Source: Flavobacteriaceae bacterium UBA980 (GTDB lineage Bacteria > Bacteroidota > Bacteroidia > Flavobacteriales > Flavobacteriaceae). Taken from it: 50,747 nt of DNA. The notes below the pieces were generated by a model. The model searched no databases, was not told the DNA's origin, and saw only the letters and a list, made by a program, of their open reading frames with translations. The position numbers were made by a program, and so were the translations under genes. The stretch lies in contig DBBQ01000065.1 of NCBI GenBank assembly GCA_002292265.1, positions 18,877 to 69,623 of the forward strand. The letters run 5' to 3'. Shown in pieces: positions 28,765 to 37,520 of the stretch; positions within the stretch are counted from its first letter, which is position 1, and every line of letters starts with the position of its first letter.

Positions 28765-29559
28765 ATGAAAATAGCCCTTATCGGAACCGGAAATTTAGGA
28801 TTGAGTATTGCTAAAGGATTAGTAATCAATAATACCTACACGACCTTATCCCTTACAAAAAGAAATTTAGACTCCATAAAATCGTGGACCCAATACAAAA
28901 ATGTATTTGTAACGTCTGACAACAAGGAAGCGGTAAAGAACGCTGATATCTTAATTCTTGCCGTGCAGCCCAGTCAGTTGGACAGTGTTCTCACAGAGTT
29001 AAAACCTTTGTTAGGAGCGCGACACATTTTAATTTCCACTGTTACAGGCTATCCGATCAGCCGGATCGAAGCATTCGTAGGAGAAAAAATATCAATTGTC
29101 CGTTCCATGCCCAATACTGCGATTTCAGTTCGTAAATCTATGACCTGCTTGTGTAGTAATGCTCAAGGAAAAAAAACACTAACTGTTGCGGAAGCTATTT
29201 TTAATGGTTTGGGAACCTGCCTAATCATTGATGAAAAACTGATGCAGGCCGCTACGGTGCTCTGTGCCAGTGGTATTGCCTTTTGGATGCGCCTAATCCG
29301 TGCCACCACCCAAGGGGGAGTTCAATTGGGCTTTGATGCAGATGTCGCTCTAAAAATGTCAATGCAGACTGCCATGGGTGCAGCCAGTTTACTGATAGAA
29401 TCGGGTACCCATCCCGAAGAAGAAATTGATCGGGTCACTACCCCTAGGAGTTGTACCATTACGGGTCTAAATGAAATGGAGCATCAGGGATTAAGTTCTT
29501 CTCTTATCAGAGGATTAAATGCTTCTTTCAATAAAATCAAGGAAATTGCACAACACTAA
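28765..29559 (+). CDS. proC: Pyrroline-5-carboxylate reductase
   Basis: NAD(P)H-dependent enzyme reducing pyrroline-5-carboxylate to proline, 264 residues. GTGNLGLSIAKG (7-18) is the nucleotide motif, 'VRSMPNTAISVRKSM' and the C-terminal 'ATTQGGVQLGFDAD' and 'PRSCTITGLNEMEHQG' are ProC signatures. I chose ATG 28765: the open frame reaches back to a TTG at 28723 inside argC, and the ATG is 10 bases after the argC stop. Its place inside an arginine operon is a Bacteroidota habit; whether it serves proline or a cluster-specific cyclic imine is not known. Confidence 0.93.
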   Translation: MKIALIGTGNLGLSIAKGLVINNTYTTLSLTKRNLDSIKSWTQYKNVFVTSDNKEAVKNADILILAVQPSQLDSVLTELKPLLGARHILISTVTGYPISRIEAFVGEKISIVRSMPNTAISVRKSMTCLCSNAQGKKTLTVAEAIFNGLGTCLIIDEKLMQAATVLCASGIAFWMRLIRATTQGGVQLGFDADVALKMSMQTAMGAASLLIESGTHPEEEIDRVTTPRSCTITGLNEMEHQGLSSSLIRGLNASFNKIKEIAQH

Positions 29560-29573
29560 CGAATCCATAGCCA

Positions 29574-30707
29574 ATGAATTTATTTGATGTTTACCCACTT
29601 TATCAAGTCCAGCCCACCCGAGCTAAAGATGTGTATGTTTACGATGCTCAAGACAACGAATATTTGGATTTATACGGCGGTCATGCTGTGATTTCCATAG
29701 GGCATAGCCACCCGCATTACGTCAAACAAATCAAATCACAACTGGAGCAGATTGCGTTTTATTCTAATGCAATTCAAAATCCGTTGCAACAACAGCTAGC
29801 GGATGCCATCGGGGAACACTCGTGTTTACACAACTACCAATTATTTTTGTGTAACAGTGGTGCCGAGGCGATTGAAAATGCACTAAAACTCGCCTCTTTT
29901 CACACCCATAAAAAACGAATTATTGCCTTTAAAAATGCATTTCATGGAAGAACGTCTGCTGCAGTGGCGGTAACCGATAATTTAAAAATAAATGCACCTT
30001 TAAATCAACAACAAGCCGTTACTTTTTTACCCTTTAACGATGTAACAGCTTTGGAAAAAGAACTCTCAAAGGGCGATGCTTGTGCGGTTATTTTTGAAGC
30101 CATCCAAGGGGTCGGTGGACTGGATGAGCCCTCTGAAGAATTTGTCTATGTCATGGAACAACTCTGTAAAAAATACAAGACCTGCCTTATCGCAGATGAA
30201 GTACAAGCAGGTTTTGGGAGAACAGGCACCTTTTTTGCCTATCAAAAGTACAACATCAACCCGCACGTAGTGACCATGGCAAAAGGAATGGGAAATGGAT
30301 TTCCCATCGGTGGGATTTTAGTTCACCCAGAGATCAAAGCTTCCTATGGGCTTTTGGGAACTACTTTTGGAGGAAATCATCTGGCTTGTCAAGCCTCTCT
30401 TGCGGTTTTGGATGTATTAAAAAAAGAACGTCTTCAGGAAAAGACACTGTCCTTAGAATCGCATTTTAGAGCTGGAGCTGAAAAAATTCCTGAAATAAAA
30501 AAAATTAAAGGTAGAGGATTGATGCTGGGTCTCAAATTTGATTTTGAAGTAGGCGAACTCAGAAAAAAATTAATATACGATCACCACATCTTTACTGGGG
30601 GAAGTAGCAATAAAAACCTCATCCGAATTTTACCTCCGCTCACCGTTCAGGAACACCATATTGATTCGTTTTTTACAGCCCTAGAAAAGGCTTTAACTAC
30701 TATATAA
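29574..30707 (+). CDS. argD: Acylornithine aminotransferase
   Basis: Class III PLP aminotransferase forming N-acylornithine from the semialdehyde and glutamate. 'NSGAEAIENALKLA' binds the PLP phosphate, 'IADEVQAGFGRTG' carries the Asp that bonds the pyridine nitrogen, and Lys237 in MAKGMGNGFPIGG forms the Schiff base. Length 377. It follows proC by 14 bases and precedes argF' by 15 bases. Confidence 0.94.
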   Translation: MNLFDVYPLYQVQPTRAKDVYVYDAQDNEYLDLYGGHAVISIGHSHPHYVKQIKSQLEQIAFYSNAIQNPLQQQLADAIGEHSCLHNYQLFLCNSGAEAIENALKLASFHTHKKRIIAFKNAFHGRTSAAVAVTDNLKINAPLNQQQAVTFLPFNDVTALEKELSKGDACAVIFEAIQGVGGLDEPSEEFVYVMEQLCKKYKTCLIADEVQAGFGRTGTFFAYQKYNINPHVVTMAKGMGNGFPIGGILVHPEIKASYGLLGTTFGGNHLACQASLAVLDVLKKERLQEKTLSLESHFRAGAEKIPEIKKIKGRGLMLGLKFDFEVGELRKKLIYDHHIFTGGSSNKNLIRILPPLTVQEHHIDSFFTALEKALTTI

Positions 30708-30722
30708 TTTGATAAAACTTCC

Positions 30723-31670
30723 ATGAAACAATTTTTAACCTTAGATGATCTTCCTGATTTGGATCGGGCCATAAACGAAGGGATCGCGCTAAAAAAAGAA
30801 CCCTATAAATGGGAAGCACTAGGAAAACAGAAAACCTTGGGAATGCTATTTTTTAATCCCAGTTTACGAACACGATTGAGTACTCAAAAAGCAGCGCAAC
30901 AACTTGGGATCAAAACCATGATCATGAATTTTTCCAATGAAGCTTGGGCACTGGAATATGAAGACGGTACCCAAATGAGTGGTTTGCGATCCGAGCACAT
31001 TAGAGAAGCCGCAGCAGTAATTTCTCAATACTGCGATGTGGTCGCCATTCGGGCTTTTGCCAGTTTAACCGACAAAGAAAAAGACGAGCAAGAACTTGTC
31101 TTGAGCAGTTTTATAAAATACGCCACCATTCCTGTTATCAATATGGAAAGTGCCACCGCCCATCCTTTGCAAGCTTTGGCGGACGCCATTACCCTAAAAG
31201 AACGCCAACAAAACAAGCGACCTAAAATTGTTTTGACTTGGGCTCCCCACCCCAAAGCGCTACCCCATGCAGTAGGAAACTCTTTTGCTCGTATGATTCA
31301 AAAAATTGAGGCTGATTTTGTCATTGCCCAACCCGAAGGTTATGAACTCAATCCAGAAATTACAGGAAATACGCCTTTGGTGTACAATCAAGAAAAAGCA
31401 TTCCAAGGGGCTGATTTTGTTTATGCTAAAAATTGGTGCTCCTATTCGGACTATGGTAAAATTTTAAAAACGGACGATGAATGGATGGTGACAGCTGAAA
31501 AGATGAAGCTTACAAACAAGGCAAAGTTTATGCACTGCCTCCCGATCCGAAGAAATATCGTTGCTGAAGACGCAGTGCTCGATTCCCCAAATTCCTTGGT
31601 AATTGAACAAGCGAACAACCGAACGTTTGCCGCGCAAGTAGTACTGAAAAAAATACTGGAACATGGATAA
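30723..31670 (+). CDS. argF': N-succinylornithine carbamoyltransferase-like (ArgF')
   Basis: Carbamoylates an N-acylated ornithine to N-acylcitrulline. The carbamoyl-phosphate loop is NPSLRTR (45-51), with 'HPLQALAD' and 'HCLPIRR' further on. The short '80s loop' GTQMSGLRSEH and overall length (315) fit the AOTCase/SOTCase branch and not ordinary ornithine transcarbamylase. In that branch one residue before the Glu-His sets specificity: Glu92 in Xanthomonas (acetyl) or Pro90 in Bacteroides fragilis (succinyl). Here it is Ser90. Engineered Ser at this position turned the Xanthomonas enzyme into a succinylornithine enzyme, so succinyl use is predicted. Its 3' end overlaps argB by eight bases. 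Confidence 0.9.
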   Translation: MKQFLTLDDLPDLDRAINEGIALKKEPYKWEALGKQKTLGMLFFNPSLRTRLSTQKAAQQLGIKTMIMNFSNEAWALEYEDGTQMSGLRSEHIREAAAVISQYCDVVAIRAFASLTDKEKDEQELVLSSFIKYATIPVINMESATAHPLQALADAITLKERQQNKRPKIVLTWAPHPKALPHAVGNSFARMIQKIEADFVIAQPEGYELNPEITGNTPLVYNQEKAFQGADFVYAKNWCSYSDYGKILKTDDEWMVTAEKMKLTNKAKFMHCLPIRRNIVAEDAVLDSPNSLVIEQANNRTFAAQVVLKKILEHG

Positions 31671-32436
31671 GGTACAACTGGTAAAAATTGGGGGAAACAT
31701 CATTGAAAATCCTGAACTAGTAGCAGATTTTCTAAAAGATTTTGCTGCACTTAAAGGACCTAAGATTTTGGTTCACGGGGGTGGAAAAGAAGCCACTGCT
31801 TTGGCAAAAAAAATGGGTGTTGAAGTAAGCCTCGTAGACGGAAGAAGGATTACCGACGCTGCCAATTTGGAATTGATTACCATGGTCTATGCTGGGAAAC
31901 TAAATAAATCCATTGTGGCACAACTCCAATCCCTGTCCTGTAACGCTGTGGGGATTACCGGTGCGGATGGAAATGCCTACACTGCCAAAAAAAGAGCGGT
32001 TCAAGAGCTGGACTATGGCTTTGTAGGAGACCTTACCCAAATCAATACCGATTTTTTTAAAAACTTACTCCTTCAAAACAACTGCCCCGTTTGCTGTGCG
32101 GTTTCCCACGACGGACAAGGACAACTTCTCAACACCAATGCCGATACCATCGCAGCAGCGATTGCCGTCGCCCTTTCCGAACATTTTGAAGTAGTTTTAA
32201 CTTACTGTTTTGAGAAAAATGGAGTTTTAGAAACTCTTCAAGATGAAAACTCTGTTATCCCTATCATTGACTCTAAAACCTACGGCGAACTGAAAAGCAA
32301 AGGCATCATCGCTGAAGGGATGCTACCAAAGCTACACAACTGTTTTGAAGCGTTGGAACAAGGCGTGCAGGAAATCCGAATTGGAGGTCCAAAAATCTTT
32401 TCAGAGAATAACCCATTTACTAAAATTCAAAAATAA
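31663..32436 (+). CDS. argB: N-acylglutamate kinase
   Basis: Amino acid kinase family enzyme phosphorylating N-acylglutamate, 257 residues. LVKIGGNIIENPE holds the phosphate-binding Lys and Gly-Gly, 'ILVHGGGKEATALAKKMG' the substrate-side loop, and 'NTNADTIAAAIAVAL' the acyl-glutamate site. No N-terminal arginine-sensing helix of the hexameric type is visible, so it is probably the dimeric, arginine-insensitive form. Start lies inside the end of argF' (eight-base overlap) and the stop overlaps the argE start (TAATG). Confidence 0.93.
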   Translation: MDKVQLVKIGGNIIENPELVADFLKDFAALKGPKILVHGGGKEATALAKKMGVEVSLVDGRRITDAANLELITMVYAGKLNKSIVAQLQSLSCNAVGITGADGNAYTAKKRAVQELDYGFVGDLTQINTDFFKNLLLQNNCPVCCAVSHDGQGQLLNTNADTIAAAIAVALSEHFEVVLTYCFEKNGVLETLQDENSVIPIIDSKTYGELKSKGIIAEGMLPKLHNCFEALEQGVQEIRIGGPKIFSENNPFTKIQK

Positions 32437-33485
32437 TGCTGACCCAAAACGCCATTACCTTATTACAAGATTTAATTCAAATTGAATCCTTTTCCAAAAA
32501 GGAATCCGGAACTGCCCAACGGTTGGAACACTGGTTTGAAGAATACAAGATTCCCTTTCAAAGAAAGGACAACAATTTATGGGCGGTAAACAAAGCTTTT
32601 GACTCAAAAAAACCTACACTACTCCTAAATTCACATCACGATACCGTTCTACCCAATCTGGCCTATACGCGAGATCCTTTTGCAGCGGACCTCGTCGACG
32701 GGAAGCTTTACGGTTTGGGAAGCAACGATGCGGGGGGCGCTTTGGTTTCCCTCTTGGCTTTGTTTACCCATTATTACGATCATACAGACCCTGCATACAA
32801 CCTCCTTTTTGTGGCTTCCGCCGAAGAAGAAATTGCTGGAGAAAAAAGCTTGCGCAACTTACTCCCTGACCTTCCCAAGATTGATTTGGCAATTGTTGGA
32901 GAGCCTACCTTGATGCACTTAGCCATAGCCGAAAAAGGCTTGGTCGTTTTTGATGTTGTAATCAAAGGGACCCCAAGCCATGCTGCACACCCCAATACGG
33001 ACAACCCGTTGATGAAGCTCCCAGAAATCATTAAAAAAATTGAAAACCTATCCTTTGAAAAAGTCTCTCCTGTACTGGGTCCTGTGAAGGTGACGCTCAC
33101 TCAAGTTGAAGCGGGAAGTCAACACAATGTGGTGCCCTCTGAAGTCCAATTGGTATTGGATGTTCGGGTAAATGAATGTTATACCAATACTGAAATTAAA
33201 GAACGTATTCAAGCCGCGCTCCCCTGTGAAGTAACCCCTAGATCGCTACGTCTGCAAAGCTCATCAATTGATGAAAATCATCCCCTTGTTCAGGCGGGAA
33301 AAAAATTAAGAAGAAACGTCTATGGCTCCCCTACTCTTTCAGATCAGGCGGCATTGAGCTGTCCTTCCTTAAAGTTGGGACCTGGAGACTCTACCCGCTC
33401 TCATTCCGCAGATGAGTATATTTATGTAAGCGAAATTGAAGAAGGCATTGCCCTTTATATCGAATTAGTAAAACAAATCCTTTAA
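32436..33485 (+). CDS. argE: M20 family deacylase, candidate N-acylcitrulline deacylase
   Basis: Metallo-aminoacylase of the M20 family, 349 residues. 'LLNSHHDTV', 'GSNDAGG' and 'ASAEEEIAGEKS' carry zinc ligands and the catalytic Glu; the dimerisation domain starts near 'GTPSHAAHP'. In clusters with ArgF', deacylation takes place on acylcitrulline rather than acylornithine. That is the expected role here, by pathway logic. Starts overlapping the argB stop by one base and ends two bases before argH. Confidence 0.88.
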   Translation: MLTQNAITLLQDLIQIESFSKKESGTAQRLEHWFEEYKIPFQRKDNNLWAVNKAFDSKKPTLLLNSHHDTVLPNLAYTRDPFAADLVDGKLYGLGSNDAGGALVSLLALFTHYYDHTDPAYNLLFVASAEEEIAGEKSLRNLLPDLPKIDLAIVGEPTLMHLAIAEKGLVVFDVVIKGTPSHAAHPNTDNPLMKLPEIIKKIENLSFEKVSPVLGPVKVTLTQVEAGSQHNVVPSEVQLVLDVRVNECYTNTEIKERIQAALPCEVTPRSLRLQSSSIDENHPLVQAGKKLRRNVYGSPTLSDQAALSCPSLKLGPGDSTRSHSADEYIYVSEIEEGIALYIELVKQIL

Positions 33486-33487
33486 TT

Positions 33488-34771
33488 ATGAAACTCTGGC
33501 AAAAAGGGGCAGCAGCCCATGAAAAAGTAGATCATTTTACGGTGGGTAAGGACCGGGAATACGATTTAGTTCTGGCTCAATACGATTGTCAGGCCTCCAG
33601 TGCACATGCTAAAATGTTAGCCAAAATTGGATTGATTCGCTCCGAGGAAGCCGAGCAACTCGTAGCTGTTTTAACCGAGATTCAACAACAGGCAGAAGCG
33701 GGCACTTTTACTATTGAAAAGGAATTTGAAGACATGCATTCTAAAATCGAGCACGTCCTTACAGAACGTCTTGGTGATCTAGGGAAAAAGATCCATACCG
33801 CCCGTTCCAGAAACGATCAAGTATTGGTGGCGATGCACCTCTATATAAAATATGAATTAGGAGCAATCAAAACCCAAGTCACCGCACTCTTTGATTTACT
33901 TCTTTCCTTAGCTGAAAAACACCAAAACGAATTGATGCCTGGCTATACCCATTTGCAAGTGGCCATGCCTTCTTCCTTTGGTTTGTGGTTTTCCGCTTAT
34001 GCGGAAAGTTTGATCGATGACCTCTACTTTTGGCAAAGTGCCTATAAAATAGCGGATCAAAATCCTTTGGGTAGCGCAGCAGGGTACGGAAGTGCCTTTC
34101 CCATTGATCGGGATTTTACTACAAAGGCACTTAATTTTTCCCAACTCAAAATAAATTCTGTAGCGGCACAAATGAGCCGTGGGAAACTGGAAAAAAGTGC
34201 TGCTATGGCTTTATCTGCGATAGGAAGTACATTGGCAAAATTCAGCATGGACGTTTGTCTTTATATGGGACAAGACTTTAATTTTATTTCTTTTCCAGAC
34301 AATTTGACTACCGGCTCTAGTATTATGCCTCATAAAAAGAATCCCGACCTCTTTGAATTGGTACGAGGTAAATGCAATAGTGTACAAGCCTTACCCAATC
34401 AGTTGGCCTTGTTGACCAGCAACCTACCCAGTGGCTATCATCGGGAATTACAACTGGCAAAAGGGCCGATTATCGATGCGATCCAAGAAATCAAAGGGTG
34501 TCTTGAAATTCTCCTATTCAGTTTACCTACGATACAGGTAGCGAAAGACAGCACTACTCAAAAAAAATACGACTACCTTTTTAGTGTGGATACGCTCAAT
34601 CAAGAGGTGCTGGCAGGAAAACCGTTCCGAGATGCCTATCGGGACTTAGGTAATGCTATTGAAAAGGGAGAATACCAACCCAACCGAGAAGTAAAACATA
34701 CCCACCTGGGGAGTATCGGAAATCTTGGTTTAGAGCAAATTAGAGAAAAAATAAAACCTTTTTTATCTTAA
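33488..34771 (+). CDS. argH: Argininosuccinate lyase
   Basis: Cleaves argininosuccinate to arginine and fumarate, the last step of the pathway. The fumarase/lyase-family signature GSSIMPHKKNPD (276-287) with the catalytic Ser is intact, and 'TARSRNDQVLVAMHLY' is the ArgH-specific block. At 427 residues it is slightly shorter than the usual 450-460, with a compact C-terminus. Last gene of the arg cluster. Its stop shares the TTAA palindrome with the stop of the convergent oxidoreductase gene. Confidence 0.95.
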   Translation: MKLWQKGAAAHEKVDHFTVGKDREYDLVLAQYDCQASSAHAKMLAKIGLIRSEEAEQLVAVLTEIQQQAEAGTFTIEKEFEDMHSKIEHVLTERLGDLGKKIHTARSRNDQVLVAMHLYIKYELGAIKTQVTALFDLLLSLAEKHQNELMPGYTHLQVAMPSSFGLWFSAYAESLIDDLYFWQSAYKIADQNPLGSAAGYGSAFPIDRDFTTKALNFSQLKINSVAAQMSRGKLEKSAAMALSAIGSTLAKFSMDVCLYMGQDFNFISFPDNLTTGSSIMPHKKNPDLFELVRGKCNSVQALPNQLALLTSNLPSGYHRELQLAKGPIIDAIQEIKGCLEILLFSLPTIQVAKDSTTQKKYDYLFSVDTLNQEVLAGKPFRDAYRDLGNAIEKGEYQPNREVKHTHLGSIGNLGLEQIREKIKPFLS

Positions 34772-36057
34772 AAATCTCGGTAGTTATAGGGAGCTCTATA
34801 GGGGCGGTCCAGCATTAAATTGGCTCCAGGATCGTCCACAAATTGTTCACGAACGGGATTCCATTCCAGAGGTCGCTGCAAGGCGTATGCAATGTTGGCC
34901 ACATTACAAACTGAAGCCGTACGGTGTCCGATTTCCACATCACAAATAGGACGAGTGCGATCTCGAATGGCTTGCAACCAATCTTCGTGGTGATTTTTAC
35001 TGTGATATACCCGTTTGGCATTGGGAGTCTCAATGGGTTTGTCAGCTAGACTTGCATCGGGATAGGTTTTTAAATATCCCCGACTGATTTCCAAGCGTCC
35101 TTCAGTACCGATAAATTGAATCTCGTTGTTGTTTTCGCCCCACTTCGTATGGGTTACCTTAATGCCATTTTCGTAGGTGTAAACCAAACCACTTTCTGAG
35201 GGTGAACTAGTAGGTGTAAACTGGACAGGGCCTGTATGGTCTTGATCCAAAGCCCACTGTACAATATCAAACATATGAGCACCCCAGTCGGTAACCATAC
35301 CTCCTCCGAATGGATAGTAGTCTCGCCACATACCCCAACGTTTGTCTCCAATAGGACATGCCAAATCCTCATGGTACCCTCGGTAGGGGGCGGGACCGAT
35401 CCACGCATTCCAATCGATGTTTGCAGGTGCCGCTTGGGTTGGTAAATCACAAGATTTATAAGGAGCTCCAATAGCGACTTTTATTTCTTTAATCTCTCCG
35501 ATGTACCCGTTGCGAATCAGCTCTACGCCATGTCGAAACCGATCCCAAGAACGTTGCATACTTCCCGTCTGAAATACCCTTTGGTACTTCCGGGCAGCAT
35601 CGACCATGGCTCGGCCTTCTGCTACCGATGCTGAGAGTGGTTTTTCACAATAAATATCTTTTCCCGCTTTGGCAGCATCAACGGCCATTTGGGCGTGCCA
35701 GTGATCTGGAGAGGCAATGACTACGGCATCAATTTCTTTTCTGCTGAGCAATTCCCGATACGAAGCCATTTCACTCAACTTTTGTGACGGTTTTTTCTTC
35801 TTTGCCAACGCTTTTGAAAAGGCTTCTGAAAACAAGGACATCTTATCTACATCTACGTCGCTTACCGCAGTAACAGCAGCGGCATCATAGTTCACAAAGT
35901 TGGTCATCAGACCTCTACCTTGTTTTCCCACTCCGATAAAACCAAGTTGAATTTTGTCGTTGGGGGCCACTCCAGAAAAACCCAGAACATGGCTGGGAAC
36001 GATACTAAAGACGGAAGCCGTAGCGGCTGATTTTTGAATAAAAGCTCTGCGTTTCAT
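34768..36057 (-). CDS. Gfo/Idh/MocA family oxidoreductase, exported
   Basis: A 429-residue NAD(P)-dependent sugar or cyclitol oxidoreductase-like protein. The N-terminus KRRAFIQKSAATASVFSIV has a twin-arginine and a hydrophobic stretch, so it is likely a Tat substrate folded with its cofactor. The Rossmann motif GFIGVGKQGRG (39-49) and the active-site EKPLSASVAEG (from about 139) are present; the second half is the alpha/beta domain with 'DWGAHMFDIVQWAL' and the 'HHEDWLQAIRDRTRP' signature of secreted Bacteroidota members. Substrate unknown. Convergent with argH, with a four-base overlap. Confidence 0.87.
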   Translation of the reverse strand: MKRRAFIQKSAATASVFSIVPSHVLGFSGVAPNDKIQLGFIGVGKQGRGLMTNFVNYDAAAVTAVSDVDVDKMSLFSEAFSKALAKKKKPSQKLSEMASYRELLSRKEIDAVVIASPDHWHAQMAVDAAKAGKDIYCEKPLSASVAEGRAMVDAARKYQRVFQTGSMQRSWDRFRHGVELIRNGYIGEIKEIKVAIGAPYKSCDLPTQAAPANIDWNAWIGPAPYRGYHEDLACPIGDKRWGMWRDYYPFGGGMVTDWGAHMFDIVQWALDQDHTGPVQFTPTSSPSESGLVYTYENGIKVTHTKWGENNNEIQFIGTEGRLEISRGYLKTYPDASLADKPIETPNAKRVYHSKNHHEDWLQAIRDRTRPICDVEIGHRTASVCNVANIAYALQRPLEWNPVREQFVDDPGANLMLDRPYRAPYNYRDF

Positions 36058-36129
36058 TTATTATAGTTTTTAATATTTAAATGTAACAAAAAAATAGGGG
36101 CTGAACTTAGGGATTTTGTAAATTTCAAA

Positions 36130-37173
36130 ATGCCTACTCAAAGTCGTATTGTATTTTTAGATGCCTTACGTGCCTTTGCCATTTTGATGATGCTGCAAGG
36201 ACATTGGATGAGCGGTTTACTCAATGTGAACCAACTAGACACCACTCATTGGGGTTATCGGTTTTGGTTGTATTGCAGGGGATTTACCGCACCTGCTTTC
36301 TTTACCCTAACGGGTTGGGTATTTTGTTTATTGCTATTAAAAAATCCTCTACAAGGAACACAAAACCCAAGAATCAAAAAAGGACTAAAAAGAGGAGCAG
36401 AACTTTTGATTTGGGGGTATCTCTTGCGGTTGAATCTTCCTTCACTACTTTATGGCAATATAAATCCTTCTTTTTTTCAACCTGATGTATTGCATATCAT
36501 TGGACTCTCCCTTTTTATTATCATTCTGATTTATAGTTCATTGTATTTTCTAAAAGAACGATTAGTTTGGATCTTCCTCCTTTTCGGGATTGGAATTTTT
36601 ATGCTTGAACCATTATACAGAAGTTGGAATTTAGATTTTTTACCTCCTGGAATTTCGGGCTATTTGGTGAAAGGATATGGGGGTGTATTTTATCTATTTC
36701 CCTGGCTGGGGTATGTTTTTTGGGGGTGCGCAATTGCCTACTTTTTTAAAAACCGGTACTCCAATTATCAAAAATGGGGAATTGCTTTTATGGCCGTAGG
36801 ACTGGCACTCATTTTTCATTCCTCTTCTTTTTTTCAGTTCTTAGGAAGTAGTTTTCAAATCTCATTGTTTCAAAAAATAGCCTGGAATAATTTTCTCTTT
36901 ATCCGCTTGGGCGACGTCTTGGTTCTTCTCGCTCTTTTTATGTTTTTCCAAGCACAGATAAAAGCCAAACTTTGGCGTTTTATTGGAGCACATACCTTGG
37001 AACTCTACATAGTGCATTATTTTATTCTTTATGGAAGCATCACTGGCTATGGTGTTTATAAATTTTATGCAAAAGAGTTACTACTGTGGGAAAGCATATT
37101 GACCTTACTCTTTTTTCTGGGGGCGTGTATTGGCATCGTTTTTGTTTGGAGAAGAAAAAATCATCACCCATGA
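36130..37173 (+). CDS. Heparan-alpha-glucosaminide N-acetyltransferase-like membrane protein (DUF1624 type)
   Basis: A 347-residue integral membrane protein with about ten hydrophobic segments. It opens RIVFLDALRAFAILMMLQGH, the signature of the DUF1624/acyltransferase-3-like group, with a conserved Asp-Arg and a His on the first segment. 'FTAPAFFTLTGW' is the second conserved block. Such proteins move acyl groups across the membrane to extracytoplasmic sugars; the actual acceptor is unknown. Its stop (TGA) overlaps the start of the DUF4377 lipoprotein gene. Confidence 0.78.
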   Translation: MPTQSRIVFLDALRAFAILMMLQGHWMSGLLNVNQLDTTHWGYRFWLYCRGFTAPAFFTLTGWVFCLLLLKNPLQGTQNPRIKKGLKRGAELLIWGYLLRLNLPSLLYGNINPSFFQPDVLHIIGLSLFIIILIYSSLYFLKERLVWIFLLFGIGIFMLEPLYRSWNLDFLPPGISGYLVKGYGGVFYLFPWLGYVFWGCAIAYFFKNRYSNYQKWGIAFMAVGLALIFHSSSFFQFLGSSFQISLFQKIAWNNFLFIRLGDVLVLLALFMFFQAQIKAKLWRFIGAHTLELYIVHYFILYGSITGYGVYKFYAKELLLWESILTLLFFLGACIGIVFVWRRKNHHP

Positions 37174-37520
37174 TTAAAACTTCTTTATACATTTCTATTT
37201 TTCTTCTTGTTTTTAATTGCAATCCATCCGAAATCAGTGAAGAGGAAGAATATATTCCTCAAGGCAAAGTACTACGGGTAAATAGTTATACCGAAACTTG
37301 TCAAGGATTAATTGAAATGCAATGTTTACTCGTTCAAGAGGGAGATCAAATCGGAACTGATAGGTGGGAATTCTTTTATACTACCATTGACGGTTTTGAC
37401 TATGAGGAGGGGTTTCTTTACGATTTGGATGTAAAGATCACCGAAATTGAAAATCCCCCAGCCGATGCCTCCTCACTTCGTTATGAACTGATTAAACTCA
37501 TTGAAAAATTTAGACCCTAG
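37170..37520 (+). CDS. DUF4377 domain-containing putative lipoprotein
   Basis: A 116-residue protein. The start IKTSLYISIFLLVFNC is a lipoprotein-type signal with Cys17 as lipid anchor. The mature part shows the DUF4377 pattern: a Cys pair in CQGLIEMQCLLVQ, a central WEFFYTTIDGFDYEEGFLYDL and a late 'PPADASSLRYELIKLIEK'. Function unknown; members are small periplasmic or surface domains. I chose ATG 37170 because an upstream ATG (37086) lies within the previous gene and would hide the signal peptide. Starts on the ATGA overlap with the acyltransferase gene; its stop shares CTAG with the lpd stop. Confidence 0.78.
   Translation: MIKTSLYISIFLLVFNCNPSEISEEEEYIPQGKVLRVNSYTETCQGLIEMQCLLVQEGDQIGTDRWEFFYTTIDGFDYEEGFLYDLDVKITEIENPPADASSLRYELIKLIEKFRP

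Noticed and set aside
37086..37169. Longer start for the DUF4377 lipoprotein (ATG 37086)
   Set aside because: It would overlap the preceding gene by 88 bases and place 28 residues before a clear lipoprotein signal; ATG 37170 with ATGA coupling fits better.
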